Assembly: GCF_001636615.1 (NCBI RefSeq)
Contig: NZ_LGEK01000038.1
Coordinates: 1-43,387 of the forward strand
Direction: 5' to 3'
DNA length: 43,387 nt
Source: Mucilaginibacter sp. L294
Lineage (GTDB): Bacteria > Bacteroidota > Bacteroidia > Sphingobacteriales > Sphingobacteriaceae
The position numbers and the translations under genes were made by a program. The notes below the pieces were generated by a model. That model was not told the origin of the DNA. It saw nothing but the letters and a program-made list of their open reading frames with translations, and ran no database searches. Each line of letters opens with the position of its first letter. Within the stretch, counting starts at the first letter, position 1. Shown in pieces: positions 24,447 through 32,942 of this stretch.

Positions 24447-24567
24447 AATAATCGAAGATTGCCACACTACACTTGCAATAACGGTTGGTGAAAGCTCAAT
24501 CATTAAGTTTTTGTAAACAGAAAGGGATAATACGTGTTACGTAAGTTTTATTAGCTTAATATTTACG

Positions 24568-25092
24568 ATGAAAAGAACATTTTATATTGCCCTGGCATTG
24601 GTTACCCTGCTCGTTGTACAAGCCTGTAATAACAAAAAAGCCAAAAACTATAATAATATAAATAAGGCTAACGAGGAGGGGATCTCTTTCGTGAAGGCTG
24701 CCCTTGAATCTGGCGCAGCCGAAATAAAGGTATCGCAACTGGCCTTAACAAATTCCCAAAACCCGGAAGTACTGGCGTTTGCGAAAATGATCATCGCCGA
24801 CCATACCGACGCTGATGTCGAATTGAAGAAGATCTCGGGCAGTAAGGCGACTAATGATACCCTTACCGCTGCTCATGAGCATTTACTAAGCAGCTTATCT
24901 GGTAAAAAAGGCCACGATTTTGATAAAGAATACATGCAGGCCATGGTTAACGACCACGAAAATGATATACTGGTTTTTAAAATGGGCGAAGATAACACCG
25001 ATAAAAAGCTAAAAGACTTTGCCGACAAAACTTTACCAACGTTACAGCAGCACCTGAAACAGGCAAATGCTGTTTGCCTTGGCCTAAAATAG
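24568..25092 (+). CDS. DUF4142 lipoprotein
   Basis: 174 residues with a lipoprotein signal (lipobox VVQA-Cys20). The rest is a ferritin-like helical bundle of the DUF4142 type: FVKAALESGAAEIKVSQLAL, EVLAFAKMIIADHTDADVEL, YMQAMVNDHENDILVFKM, LKDFADKTLPTLQQHLKQA, with the His residues (DHTD, NDHE, QQHL) conserved in the family. The function is unknown; it is exported and common in Bacteroidota. The last 9 bases overlap the convergent DUF763 gene. Confidence 0.93.
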   Translation: MKRTFYIALALVTLLVVQACNNKKAKNYNNINKANEEGISFVKAALESGAAEIKVSQLALTNSQNPEVLAFAKMIIADHTDADVELKKISGSKATNDTLTAAHEHLLSSLSGKKGHDFDKEYMQAMVNDHENDILVFKMGEDNTDKKLKDFADKTLPTLQQHLKQANAVCLGLK

Positions 25093-26286
25093 TTTTAACT
25101 GTTGTTGCACAGGTGGTTTAGCTTTACCAAAAACGGTACGCCCGCCATATTTCCATGAATCATTCCTTTCTTTTTCTATTACCTGGTCAAAGTTGGCGTT
25201 GGGGGTAAAATCCTTTTCGGCAGCCTGGGCTATATTGGTGAGGCGTTTAATGGCTTCGCTTTTTTCGCTGTTGCCAAGCTTTGCTTTGTAAATAGCGGTT
25301 TGCAACACACCGATGGTTTCGTCATAAACTTTTGTAGGCACAGGGAAGGGGTGCCCATCTTTACCACCATGCGCGAAAGAGAACCTCGCCGGGTCTTTAA
25401 ACCTTGATGGCGTACCGTGGATCACCTCACTTACCAAAGCCAGCGATTGCAGCGTGCGAGGGCCAAGGCCTTGCAGTAATAGCAGGTCTTCAAAATCCTT
25501 CGGTTGTTTCTCGTGCGCCAGCCATAGTACAGCGCCAAGGCGTTTCAGGTCAACATCTTTTGCTTTAACCTCGTGGTGGTTTGGCATCACCAGTTTGCTT
25601 ATTTCTTTCAGCATACGGTCGGGCTGCTCGGCGGCAATTTGCATCACACCATTACGCGAACCATCGGCCAGTTTATCGGCCATGTTTAAAATAAGGCCGT
25701 TGTTTTGCCCATGGATAGCCGTATGCGGGTCTTCTACAAAAGAAGTTAGCTGTTCCGAATGCCAGTGGTAGCGGCGGGCGGTGCGGCTTAGGTCGCTCAT
25801 GCCTTGCTGTACTACGGCCCATTTACCGGTATCGCTTAAAATAAAGTTATGGGTGTATAGCTGGAAACCATCCTGTATAGCGGTATTATCAACCTTGGCG
25901 CTTAGTTTACTGCACTTTACCAGGTAATCACCATCCAGCCCGGTGGTGTTGCAAACGTTCATTAGCTCTTGCGGGGTTTTGGTAGAGTGCTTGCCCTTAC
26001 CGCCGCAAATGTAAATGCCCAGTTCCTTGCTGTGAGGGTTGATAGATCGTTTCAGAGCGCCCATTACCGATGTTGTAATGCCCGATGAATGCCAGTCCAT
26101 CCCCATTACCGCGCCCAGGCTCTGAAACCAGAACGGGTCGCTCAGGCGGCGTAAAACTTCGTCCTTGCCGTAATCCATCACAATGGTTTCTATCACGGCC
26201 AAGCCAAGCTTAGCCATGCGTTCGGCAAGCCAAACAGGTACATAACCATAATGCAAAGGCAGATCGGCACTCCCGGAACGCTTCAT
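25084..26286 (-). CDS. DUF763 family protein
   Basis: 400 residues, cytosolic. The N-terminal MKRSGSADLPLHYGYVPVWL and the WHSSGITTSVMGALKRSI, GGKGKHSTKTPQEL and SFVEDPHTAIHG segments are characteristic of DUF763, a family shared by archaea and bacteria and of unknown function. Residues about 265-290 (LLLLQGLGPRTLQSLALVSEVI) look like a helix-hairpin-helix element, which would suit DNA or RNA binding; this is my inference. The C-terminal half has a conserved His-rich segment (FAHGGKDGHPFPVP). It overlaps the DUF4142 gene at the 3' end. Confidence 0.9.
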   Translation of the reverse strand: MKRSGSADLPLHYGYVPVWLAERMAKLGLAVIETIVMDYGKDEVLRRLSDPFWFQSLGAVMGMDWHSSGITTSVMGALKRSINPHSKELGIYICGGKGKHSTKTPQELMNVCNTTGLDGDYLVKCSKLSAKVDNTAIQDGFQLYTHNFILSDTGKWAVVQQGMSDLSRTARRYHWHSEQLTSFVEDPHTAIHGQNNGLILNMADKLADGSRNGVMQIAAEQPDRMLKEISKLVMPNHHEVKAKDVDLKRLGAVLWLAHEKQPKDFEDLLLLQGLGPRTLQSLALVSEVIHGTPSRFKDPARFSFAHGGKDGHPFPVPTKVYDETIGVLQTAIYKAKLGNSEKSEAIKRLTNIAQAAEKDFTPNANFDQVIEKERNDSWKYGGRTVFGKAKPPVQQQLKLF

Positions 26287-26379
26287 GCTAACAAAGTTAG
26301 CAAATTATCTTTATTGTTACATACTCCATTTTAATGCATGGCATGTTTGCTTGTTTAATTTTAACAGGTAATTTTAGCC

Positions 26380-28050
26380 ATGATAATTTTGCTTCAGGCT
26401 TTACTCATCTTTGTGATAGTTTTATTAGGATTTAACTATTATAGTAATACACAACAGAAAAAAAAGCTGTTAGCAGATATTAAAGATAAGTGGGGGCTGC
26501 CGATAGACAGGAAAACGAACTTTAACCTTATTGGCCGTTATTTAGCCGCCAACCCCGGCGGCAATGACTTGCCTGAAGCGACAGCAGATGACCTGGACCT
26601 TAAAAGTGTTTTTCAGTATGTTGACAGAACCGGCTCAAAACCCGGTCAGCAGTATCTTTACAAAGCCCTGCATACCATAAACCCCCAGCCACAACACTTT
26701 GCATCGCTGGAAGAAAAGATTCAACATTTGAAACAGAATGAAGATCTGCGCCGGCAAATTCAAATTAAACTGGATAAACTAAACAACGATGACGCTTATT
26801 ATCTGAGTGAGTTGTTTAGCCAGCAACACAGGCCATTATTTAACCCGTATGTAGAAACGTATATAAAAGTTTCTGTTTTCCTGGTTATCCCGTTGGCTAT
26901 GTTGTTGTTTTTTATTCCTAACCAGGTTTATTTTTTAATATTCCTGGCCGCATTGCTTGCTAATATCGTTATCCACTATATAACCAAAAACAAGATATTT
27001 AGCTATGTACACTCCTTGCCACAGCTCCTTGTCATGTACGATGTGGGTAGTTGGATCATGAGAACGGATGATGCGTTTAAAAATGAAGTTGTTGCCGAAA
27101 GCTTGGTTAAACTTTCAAAGCTTAAAAAATCATTAGGGCTTATTAGCTATCAAAACAAGACGGCTAACGACCCTACAGATATCACTTACCTGTTAGCCGA
27201 ATGGATCAAGATCTTCCTGTTATCCGAACCACGTACTTTCATCTCGTCCATAAAAAAGATCAACGAATACGCTGATGAGATAAAAACACTGTATGAGTAT
27301 GTAGCCGAAATAGATATGGCTATCTCTATACAATCGGTTAGGGATGGTTTGCCTTATTATAGCATACCTGATATAGCTGATGGGAACGAGATAATTGTAA
27401 ATGACCTTTACCACCCACTGGTTAAAAACTGCGTTGCAAATTCAATTACCAGTACAAACGGGCAGGGCGTGTTAATTACCGGGTCGAACATGTCGGGCAA
27501 AACAACATTTATCCGGGCCATGGCTATCAACGCTTTGTTGTCGCAAACTATCCATACAAGTTTAACAACCAGGTACCAGGCCCCGCCGCTTAACATACTC
27601 ACCAGTATTGATATGAGCGATAATATGGAGGAGAATAGAAGCTATTTCCAGGCAGAAGCGCTATCTATATTAAATATAATGGAGCGGTCTGTAATTGATA
27701 ACCCGGTAAAAAGCCTCATTATTATTGATGAGATCTTCAGGGGCACAAACACCATTGAACGCATTGCAGCGGCAAAGGCGGTATTAACGCATTTAATCCG
27801 AAATAAAAACTTTGTATTCGTATCAACTCACGACCTGGAACTTGCCAAGCTTTTGGGGGATGAGTACGCTGTTTTTTCTTTTGAAGAATTGATGGGGGAT
27901 AACCGCCTGGTTTTTGATTATAAAATAAAAGCGGGCTTACTTAAAAATAAGAACGGCATAGCAGTTTTACAAGGCCTTGGGTATCCGGCCGGTGTTATTG
28001 ACGATGCTTATCAGGTAAGTAAAGAGTTAAGGGAAAAGTTTGAATTGTAA
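26380..28050 (+). CDS. Membrane-anchored MutS domain V ATPase
   Basis: 556 residues. The C-terminal 200 residues are a MutS-type ABC ATPase: Walker A GSNMSGKTT (368-376), TSIDMSDNMEENRSYFQAE, Walker B LIIIDEIFRG from residue 446, and the STHDLELAKL His switch. It lacks the mismatch-recognition and connector domains of MutS1. A hydrophobic N-terminus (1-20) and two adjacent hydrophobic segments (about 163-210) predict membrane anchoring. A helical core/lever region (220-350) precedes the ATPase. Such proteins occur widely in Bacteroidota without an assigned role; mismatch repair is unlikely. It is monocistronic and ends near REP-like repeats. Confidence 0.9.
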   Translation: MIILLQALLIFVIVLLGFNYYSNTQQKKKLLADIKDKWGLPIDRKTNFNLIGRYLAANPGGNDLPEATADDLDLKSVFQYVDRTGSKPGQQYLYKALHTINPQPQHFASLEEKIQHLKQNEDLRRQIQIKLDKLNNDDAYYLSELFSQQHRPLFNPYVETYIKVSVFLVIPLAMLLFFIPNQVYFLIFLAALLANIVIHYITKNKIFSYVHSLPQLLVMYDVGSWIMRTDDAFKNEVVAESLVKLSKLKKSLGLISYQNKTANDPTDITYLLAEWIKIFLLSEPRTFISSIKKINEYADEIKTLYEYVAEIDMAISIQSVRDGLPYYSIPDIADGNEIIVNDLYHPLVKNCVANSITSTNGQGVLITGSNMSGKTTFIRAMAINALLSQTIHTSLTTRYQAPPLNILTSIDMSDNMEENRSYFQAEALSILNIMERSVIDNPVKSLIIIDEIFRGTNTIERIAAAKAVLTHLIRNKNFVFVSTHDLELAKLLGDEYAVFSFEELMGDNRLVFDYKIKAGLLKNKNGIAVLQGLGYPAGVIDDAYQVSKELREKFEL

Positions 28051-28062
28051 CCTATCTCCGCC

Positions 28063-28186
28063 CGTCATTGCGTTTCCTTAAAAGCCGCCTTATATCCCGC
28101 GCGTCATTGCGAGCGTAGCATGGCAATCTTCGACATGCTTGTCGCCGACTTTGCTATCGAAGATTGCTTCGTACCTCGCAATGACG
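28063..28186. repeat. REP-like palindrome, CGTCATTGCGAG family
   Basis: The main palindrome runs from CGTCATTGCGAG (28102-28113) to CTCGCAATGACG (28175-28186), with inner arms CAATCTTCGA and TCGAAGATTG. A lone half-copy, CGTCATTGCG, is at 28063-28072. It fills the convergent space between the MutS-like and DUF4268 genes. Confidence 0.75.
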
Positions 28187-28208
28187 GTTGGGCGACGGTC
28201 AGAAGCTC

Positions 28209-28664
28209 TTACGCCTCAAACGCCACTTTCACATCGGTCCAAAACTCATCTAAGGCAATAATGCGGGGTTTGAAGAATGAGATCAGCTTTGGCCAGTCGT
28301 CCTGTTGAAAAATACTTACAGCAGGTACTTCCGTGTAAATCCTGCTGATGGTTTTACCGTATTCGTCTGTGCTGTGCAGCTGCCATTGCCAATCTTCGCC
28401 AAGGATACTGTGCAGCATGGTTTTGTAGGTAGTGAACTGTTCAAAAAACAATTCCTGTAGTTCCACATCTGGGTGGGCTATTTCAATAGCTATACTTGCC
28501 GTTTTATTATCGGCCTGCATCCTGAAGTAGATGTGTTTTACACCCGTTTTATAATTGATCCAGTTGGTGCGCAGGCCCTCGGCAGATAGCACCGGACCCA
28601 TGTATTGCCCAAATGCGGTCCAAAATGCTTGTTTTAACTGTGATGCCTGATCTTTTGAGTACAT
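28209..28664 (-). CDS. DUF4268 domain protein
   Basis: 151 residues, cytosolic. It is a single DUF4268 domain: QASQLKQAFWTAFGQYM, NWINYKTGVKHIYFRMQ, IAIEIAHPD, LFFEQFTTYKTMLHSILGEDW, WPKLISFFKPRIIALDEFW. The domain has a nuclease-like restriction-endonuclease flavour in some larger proteins, but this short stand-alone form is common in Bacteroidota and its function is unknown. It lies between two REP-like elements with no operon partner. Confidence 0.9.
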   Translation of the reverse strand: MYSKDQASQLKQAFWTAFGQYMGPVLSAEGLRTNWINYKTGVKHIYFRMQADNKTASIAIEIAHPDVELQELFFEQFTTYKTMLHSILGEDWQWQLHSTDEYGKTISRIYTEVPAVSIFQQDDWPKLISFFKPRIIALDEFWTDVKVAFEA

Positions 28665-28687
28665 AGAATGGTTAAAAAAATGAGATT

Positions 28688-28790
28688 GTCATATCGAACG
28701 AGGTACGAGGATATATCTTGTTCAAATGACAGGCGGCGAACTTTGCATCTCGAACAAGATTTCTCGTCGCTGCGCTTCCCTCGAAATGAC
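28688..28790. repeat. REP-like palindrome, GTCATTTCGAACGAGG family
   Basis: 103 bases from GTCATATCGAACGAGG to the inverse end CCCTCGAAATGAC, with inner arms ATCTTGTTC and GAACAAGAT. The left half matches 19344-19400. Located between DUF4268 and the GH3 gene. Confidence 0.75.
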
Positions 28791-28802
28791 AGTTTTGTTA
28801 TG

Positions 28803-30953
28803 TTATTTATCGATATTAAACTTCAAACTTAACTTCTCTTCCTGCGAGTTACCGCCCAGTATCAGTTGATACTCACCCGGGTAAAGCTTCCATTTGTTGG
28901 TAGCCAGGTCCCATTTCTGCAACTCCCTAACCGGGATGCGGATAGTTGCGGTTTGCTGCGCACCTTTAGCTACACTTACACGCTTAAAGCCTTTTAGTTC
29001 TTTTAAGGGCATCCGGTCTATTTTAGGGTATTGAATATAGGCCTGCAATACATCGTCACCATTAAATTCACCTGTATTTTTTATATTTACGCTTATGCTG
29101 ATGGTATCTGTGGCTTTGTAGCCGGTTTTAAAGTTTCCTGCGGCAGCGTAATCAAATTTGGTATAGCTCATGCCAAAACCAAACGGGTACTGCACCGGGC
29201 CATTGTAATAGCGGTAGGTGCGGCCTTTCATGTTATAGTCTTTGTAATCGGGCAGGTTGCTTAGCGCTTTATAAAAGGTAACCGGCAAGTGGCCCGATGG
29301 GGAAACATCGCCAAACAGAATATCGGCCAGTGCATTGCCGCCCTGCTCGCCGGGGTACCAGGCCAAAATAACAGCATCGGCATAAGGGGCAATAGCTGCT
29401 ACATCTACATCGCTGCCGGCGGTGATCACGGCTATAATGGGTTTCTTCACTTCGGCACGTAAGCGTTTCAGGTAAGCGATATGGCTTGCCGGTAAATTAA
29501 TGTCCAGTTTATCGCCACCACCCGCGGCCAGGAAGGCATCACCCTCTTCGCCCTCGTTAACCGGCGAAAGGCCAAGCACAGCAACGGTAACATCGGCATT
29601 GCCTGCCGCCCAGATGCCGCCAAAATGGGTAGTATCGCGGTTATCAGCCCCCAGATCATATTCAACACGGGTGGCGGGGCCAACGGCGGCGGTAATGCCT
29701 TCCACAAAATTCACCACCTTGCCTGTGCCATGGTAGTTACCTATCAGGGCATCGTACGATGTAGCGTTCGGCCCAACAACCATAACGCTTGTAGTTTTGC
29801 TTTTGCTAAGTGGCAGCACGTTATTATCGTTCTTTAAAAGCACCATGCTTTGCTGCGCTACTTTGCGGGCAAGGGCAATATGCTGCGCGTTGTGCACGCT
29901 ATCGGCACCGTAACTATGGTATGGGTTAAGCGAGGCATCATCATAAAAACCGAGCTTAAACTGGGTGCGCAGGGTTGCGGATAAAGCCTTGTCTACATCG
30001 CCAACCTTCAGCAAGCCGCGTTTTACAGCCTGCATTACATCGTTTTGCAGCAGGGTGGAGCAATCCAGGTCTACACCTGCTTTAATAGCTTCGGCAGCTA
30101 CAATAACCTGGTCGGGCTGTGTTTTATGGCGAAGATAAATATCATCCAAAGCGCCGCAGTCGGTAACCACATGGCCTTTAAATTTCCATTCATCCATTAA
30201 AATATCTTTTAATAAAGTATTGCTGGTGCAGCAAGGCTCGTCGTTAACACGGTTATAGGCGCACATAATGCTTTCTACACCACCATCAACCAGGTATTTA
30301 AACGAATACAGGTAGGTTTCGCGCAGGTCTTTCTGGTCTATTATCGCATTAAACTCATGCCTGCCCGCTTCGGGGCCGCTGTGTACGGCGTAGTGTTTGG
30401 CCGTGGCGCTGGCCTTTAAATAACGCGGATCATTGCCCTGCAAGCCTTTTACAAACGCGCCGCCCATGCGCGAGGTAAGGAAGGGGTCTTCGCCGTAAGT
30501 TTCTTGTCCGCGGCCCCAGCGCGGGTCACGGAATATGTTGATGTTGGGTGTCCAGAAGGTGAGGCCCATATATTGTAGCCGCCTGCCCATGCTGGTAGAG
30601 AGATTATACTTTGCCCTGGCCTCGGTAGAGATAACGTTTGATACCTGTTTCAGCAGATCGTCGTTAAAGGTTGCCGCCATGCCGATTGCCTGCGGGAAGA
30701 TGGTTGCCTCGCCCGCGCGGGCAACACCATGCAGGGCCTCGTTCCACCAGTTATAAGCGGGTATGCCAAGGCGCGGTACGGCCTTGCTTTGATAACCTAA
30801 CAGGGCGATCTTCTCTTCTAAAGTTAGGCGGGATACCAGGTCTTTTACACGGGCATCCAAAGGCTGTTTGCTGTCTTTATAGATGATGTTTTGCTGCGCG
30901 GAGGCGAAGCATGGAAGTATTAATAAGAGTAATAAGTATTTACAAAATTTCAT
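28803..30953 (-). CDS. Glycoside hydrolase family 3, beta-xylosidase/glucosidase-like
   Basis: 716 residues from ATG 30953; the longer frame to 30974 would need TTG. The signal peptide is about 1-19, ending SAQ. The GH3 N-terminal barrel has RLGIPAYNWWNEALHGVAR and ATAKHYAVHSGPE; VVTDCGALDDI holds the nucleophile Asp. The second domain has the acid/base Glu region NEGEEGDAF and a GEQGGNALADILFGDVSPSGHLPVTF hallmark, followed by a fibronectin III-like tail (about 590-716). The WNEALHGVAR form is that of periplasmic beta-xylosidases/glucosidases. Its first 14 bases overlap the small membrane protein gene upstream, so both are likely translated from one mRNA. Confidence 0.95.
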   Translation of the reverse strand: MKFCKYLLLLLILPCFASAQQNIIYKDSKQPLDARVKDLVSRLTLEEKIALLGYQSKAVPRLGIPAYNWWNEALHGVARAGEATIFPQAIGMAATFNDDLLKQVSNVISTEARAKYNLSTSMGRRLQYMGLTFWTPNINIFRDPRWGRGQETYGEDPFLTSRMGGAFVKGLQGNDPRYLKASATAKHYAVHSGPEAGRHEFNAIIDQKDLRETYLYSFKYLVDGGVESIMCAYNRVNDEPCCTSNTLLKDILMDEWKFKGHVVTDCGALDDIYLRHKTQPDQVIVAAEAIKAGVDLDCSTLLQNDVMQAVKRGLLKVGDVDKALSATLRTQFKLGFYDDASLNPYHSYGADSVHNAQHIALARKVAQQSMVLLKNDNNVLPLSKSKTTSVMVVGPNATSYDALIGNYHGTGKVVNFVEGITAAVGPATRVEYDLGADNRDTTHFGGIWAAGNADVTVAVLGLSPVNEGEEGDAFLAAGGGDKLDINLPASHIAYLKRLRAEVKKPIIAVITAGSDVDVAAIAPYADAVILAWYPGEQGGNALADILFGDVSPSGHLPVTFYKALSNLPDYKDYNMKGRTYRYYNGPVQYPFGFGMSYTKFDYAAAGNFKTGYKATDTISISVNIKNTGEFNGDDVLQAYIQYPKIDRMPLKELKGFKRVSVAKGAQQTATIRIPVRELQKWDLATNKWKLYPGEYQLILGGNSQEEKLSLKFNIDK

Positions 30954-31308
30954 GAGTAGTTTCGGTTTTATCAAAGGTATAGTCGATCGATGTAATTATA
31001 AAAAGCATTTTTTTTATGATCACCATGCAATGTTTCTTTCGATGAGATTCATCTTCATAGGTAACACTTTTGTAAATATGTGACATCGGATTATTCCCAT
31101 ATTTAATAAGGAAAGCCCCCGGGTCCTGATCACTCAATGTCTCTCGTGGTTGTGTTATACTTCTGATAGTAATGATCTTATAGCCACAGTTATGGAATTT
31201 TTTATTTATGGCACGAGTGTACAGATACTGGTTGAAATAATACATCCCAATCATCATAAATACGAGAAGTATCAGGAAGCTAAAAAAAAGTAAGAATATG
31301 AATATCAT
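30940..31308 (-). CDS. Small one-helix membrane protein, unknown
   Basis: 122 residues. The first 30 are strongly hydrophobic (one transmembrane helix), and the remainder is a soluble domain rich in Tyr, Ile and Lys with YKIITIRSITQP, FLIKYGN and CMVIIKKMLFIITSI strands. I recognise no family. Its TAA lies inside the start of the GH3 gene (14-base overlap), implying coupled expression, and it begins 113 bases from the divergent fucosidase start. Base composition is more AT-rich than its neighbours. It is probably real because it is long for an AT-rich spacer and placed cleanly, but it could be lineage-specific. Confidence 0.6.
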   Translation of the reverse strand: MIFIFLLFFSFLILLVFMMIGMYYFNQYLYTRAINKKFHNCGYKIITIRSITQPRETLSDQDPGAFLIKYGNNPMSHIYKSVTYEDESHRKKHCMVIIKKMLFIITSIDYTFDKTETTHEIL

Positions 31309-31421
31309 TGGTTTTATAAACTTAGTAAAATAGCATGTCGGCGCAAATAATTTCTACATAAAAAATCAGGCTGTTTTAAAAAACATTACTTTAGCAATTG
31401 ATACCTCATCAACCTATTGTT

Positions 31422-32942
31422 ATGAAATACCTATCGTTGTTCTTACTGTTTATTGCTGCATCATCAGCTTTTGCACAACCCGCACCAAAACCTTACGGCC
31501 CGTTGCCCACCCAGGGCCAGCTAAACTGGCAGGAAACCGGCATGTACTGCATTATTCACTGGGGAGTAGATACTTATACCGACAAGGAGTGGGGCTTTGG
31601 CGATGAAGACCCTAAAGTGATAAATCCGGCAAATTTTGATGCGATGCAGATTGTGGGCGCGGCCAAAGCAGGTGGTTTTAAGGGCATCATTGTAGTAGCC
31701 AAACACCACGATGGGTTTTGCCTGTGGCCTACAAAAACAACAGAACATAATATCAGCAAAAGCCCTTACAAGAATGGCAAGGGCGATATACTGCGCGAGT
31801 ACCGCGAAGCCTGCGATAAACTGGGCATGAAAATGGGCGTTTACTGCTCGCCGTGGGACAGGAACAGCCCGCTTTACGGCAAACCTGAGTATGTTACCCA
31901 GGTATATCGCGAACAGCTTAAAGAACTTTATACCAACTACGGTCCGTTATTTATTACCTGGCACGATGGCGCCAACGGCGGCGATGGCTATTACGGTGGC
32001 GCGCGCGAGGTACGCAAGATAGAACGCTCTACCTATTATGGTTGGGACGAAACCTGGGGCGTTGCCCGTAAGCTGCAACCCAATGCCGTTATTTTTGGCG
32101 ATGTTGGCCCTGATGTACGCTGGGTTGGTAACGAGCGCGGCCAGGCCGGCGAAACCAGCTGGGCAACCTACACGCCACATGCGCCGGATGCGGGTAAAAG
32201 GCCCGGCAATGGTTACGTAAATGACAAGGAGGGTACCGAAGGCCACCGCGATGGACAGTTCTGGATGCCTGCCGAATGCGATGTGTCGTTAAGACCGGGA
32301 TGGTTTTATCACAAGCGCCAGGATGATTCTGTTAAGACACCTGAAAAATTACTGAACCTGTATTACCAAAGCGTTGGCCGCGGTGCCGCGCTCGATCTTG
32401 GGCTATCACCCGACAGGACAGGGCAGCTGAATACAAATGATGTGCGATCGTTAAAGCAGTTTGGCAATGTGCTGAGCGGGACATTTGCAACTAACCTGGC
32501 TAAGGGAGCAACCCTAACGGCAAGTAATACCCGTAGTAACAATAAAGCCAAATATGGCGCAGCCAATTTATTGGATAATAACAGGTATAGCTATTGGGCT
32601 ACAGACGATAAAGTAAAAACGCCTGAATTGGTGTTAAACCTGCACCAACCCAAAACATTTAATGTGATACGTCTGCGCGAGAACATTAAGCTTGGCCAGC
32701 GGGTTGAAGAGGTTGCTGTTGATGCCTGGCAAGATGGTAAATGGGAAGAGATAGCCAGGGCCACAAGCATTGGTGGTAACAGGCTGATCCGTTTGCAAAA
32801 AGATGTATCGGCAAGCAAGGTGCGGTTGCGGATCATCAAGTCGCCGGTATGTATTGCCCTGAGCGATTTCGGACTTTACAAAGAAGCAAAATTAAACGAT
32901 GTTGCAACTTTGATGGACAACAAAACAGGCCATGCCCTTTAA
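31422..32942 (+). CDS. Alpha-L-fucosidase, GH29, with F5/8-type C-terminal domain
   Basis: 506 residues from the ATG at 31422 (the frame extends to a TTG at 31398); signal peptide about 1-19, ending AFAQ. The GH29 barrel is recognised by WQETGMYCIIHWGVDTYT, VVAKHHDGFCLWPTKTTEHN, KLGMKMGVYCSPWDR and FITWHDGANGGDGYYGG, whose Asp after WH is the nucleophile position. It releases L-fucose from glycans; this type often shows 1,3/1,4-linkage preference, which cannot be fixed here. Residues about 365-495 resemble a discoidin/CBM32 sugar-binding domain (LLDNNRYSYWATDD, RVEEVAVDAW). The SMP-30-type gene overlaps its 3' end, giving a two-gene unit. Confidence 0.95.
   Translation: MKYLSLFLLFIAASSAFAQPAPKPYGPLPTQGQLNWQETGMYCIIHWGVDTYTDKEWGFGDEDPKVINPANFDAMQIVGAAKAGGFKGIIVVAKHHDGFCLWPTKTTEHNISKSPYKNGKGDILREYREACDKLGMKMGVYCSPWDRNSPLYGKPEYVTQVYREQLKELYTNYGPLFITWHDGANGGDGYYGGAREVRKIERSTYYGWDETWGVARKLQPNAVIFGDVGPDVRWVGNERGQAGETSWATYTPHAPDAGKRPGNGYVNDKEGTEGHRDGQFWMPAECDVSLRPGWFYHKRQDDSVKTPEKLLNLYYQSVGRGAALDLGLSPDRTGQLNTNDVRSLKQFGNVLSGTFATNLAKGATLTASNTRSNNKAKYGAANLLDNNRYSYWATDDKVKTPELVLNLHQPKTFNVIRLRENIKLGQRVEEVAVDAWQDGKWEEIARATSIGGNRLIRLQKDVSASKVRLRIIKSPVCIALSDFGLYKEAKLNDVATLMDNKTGHAL

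Noticed and set aside
28102..28186. tRNA or structured RNA gene in the 85-base palindrome
   Set aside because: There is no cloverleaf or TTCGA/CCA pattern; it is a simple long inverted repeat with related ends elsewhere in the window.
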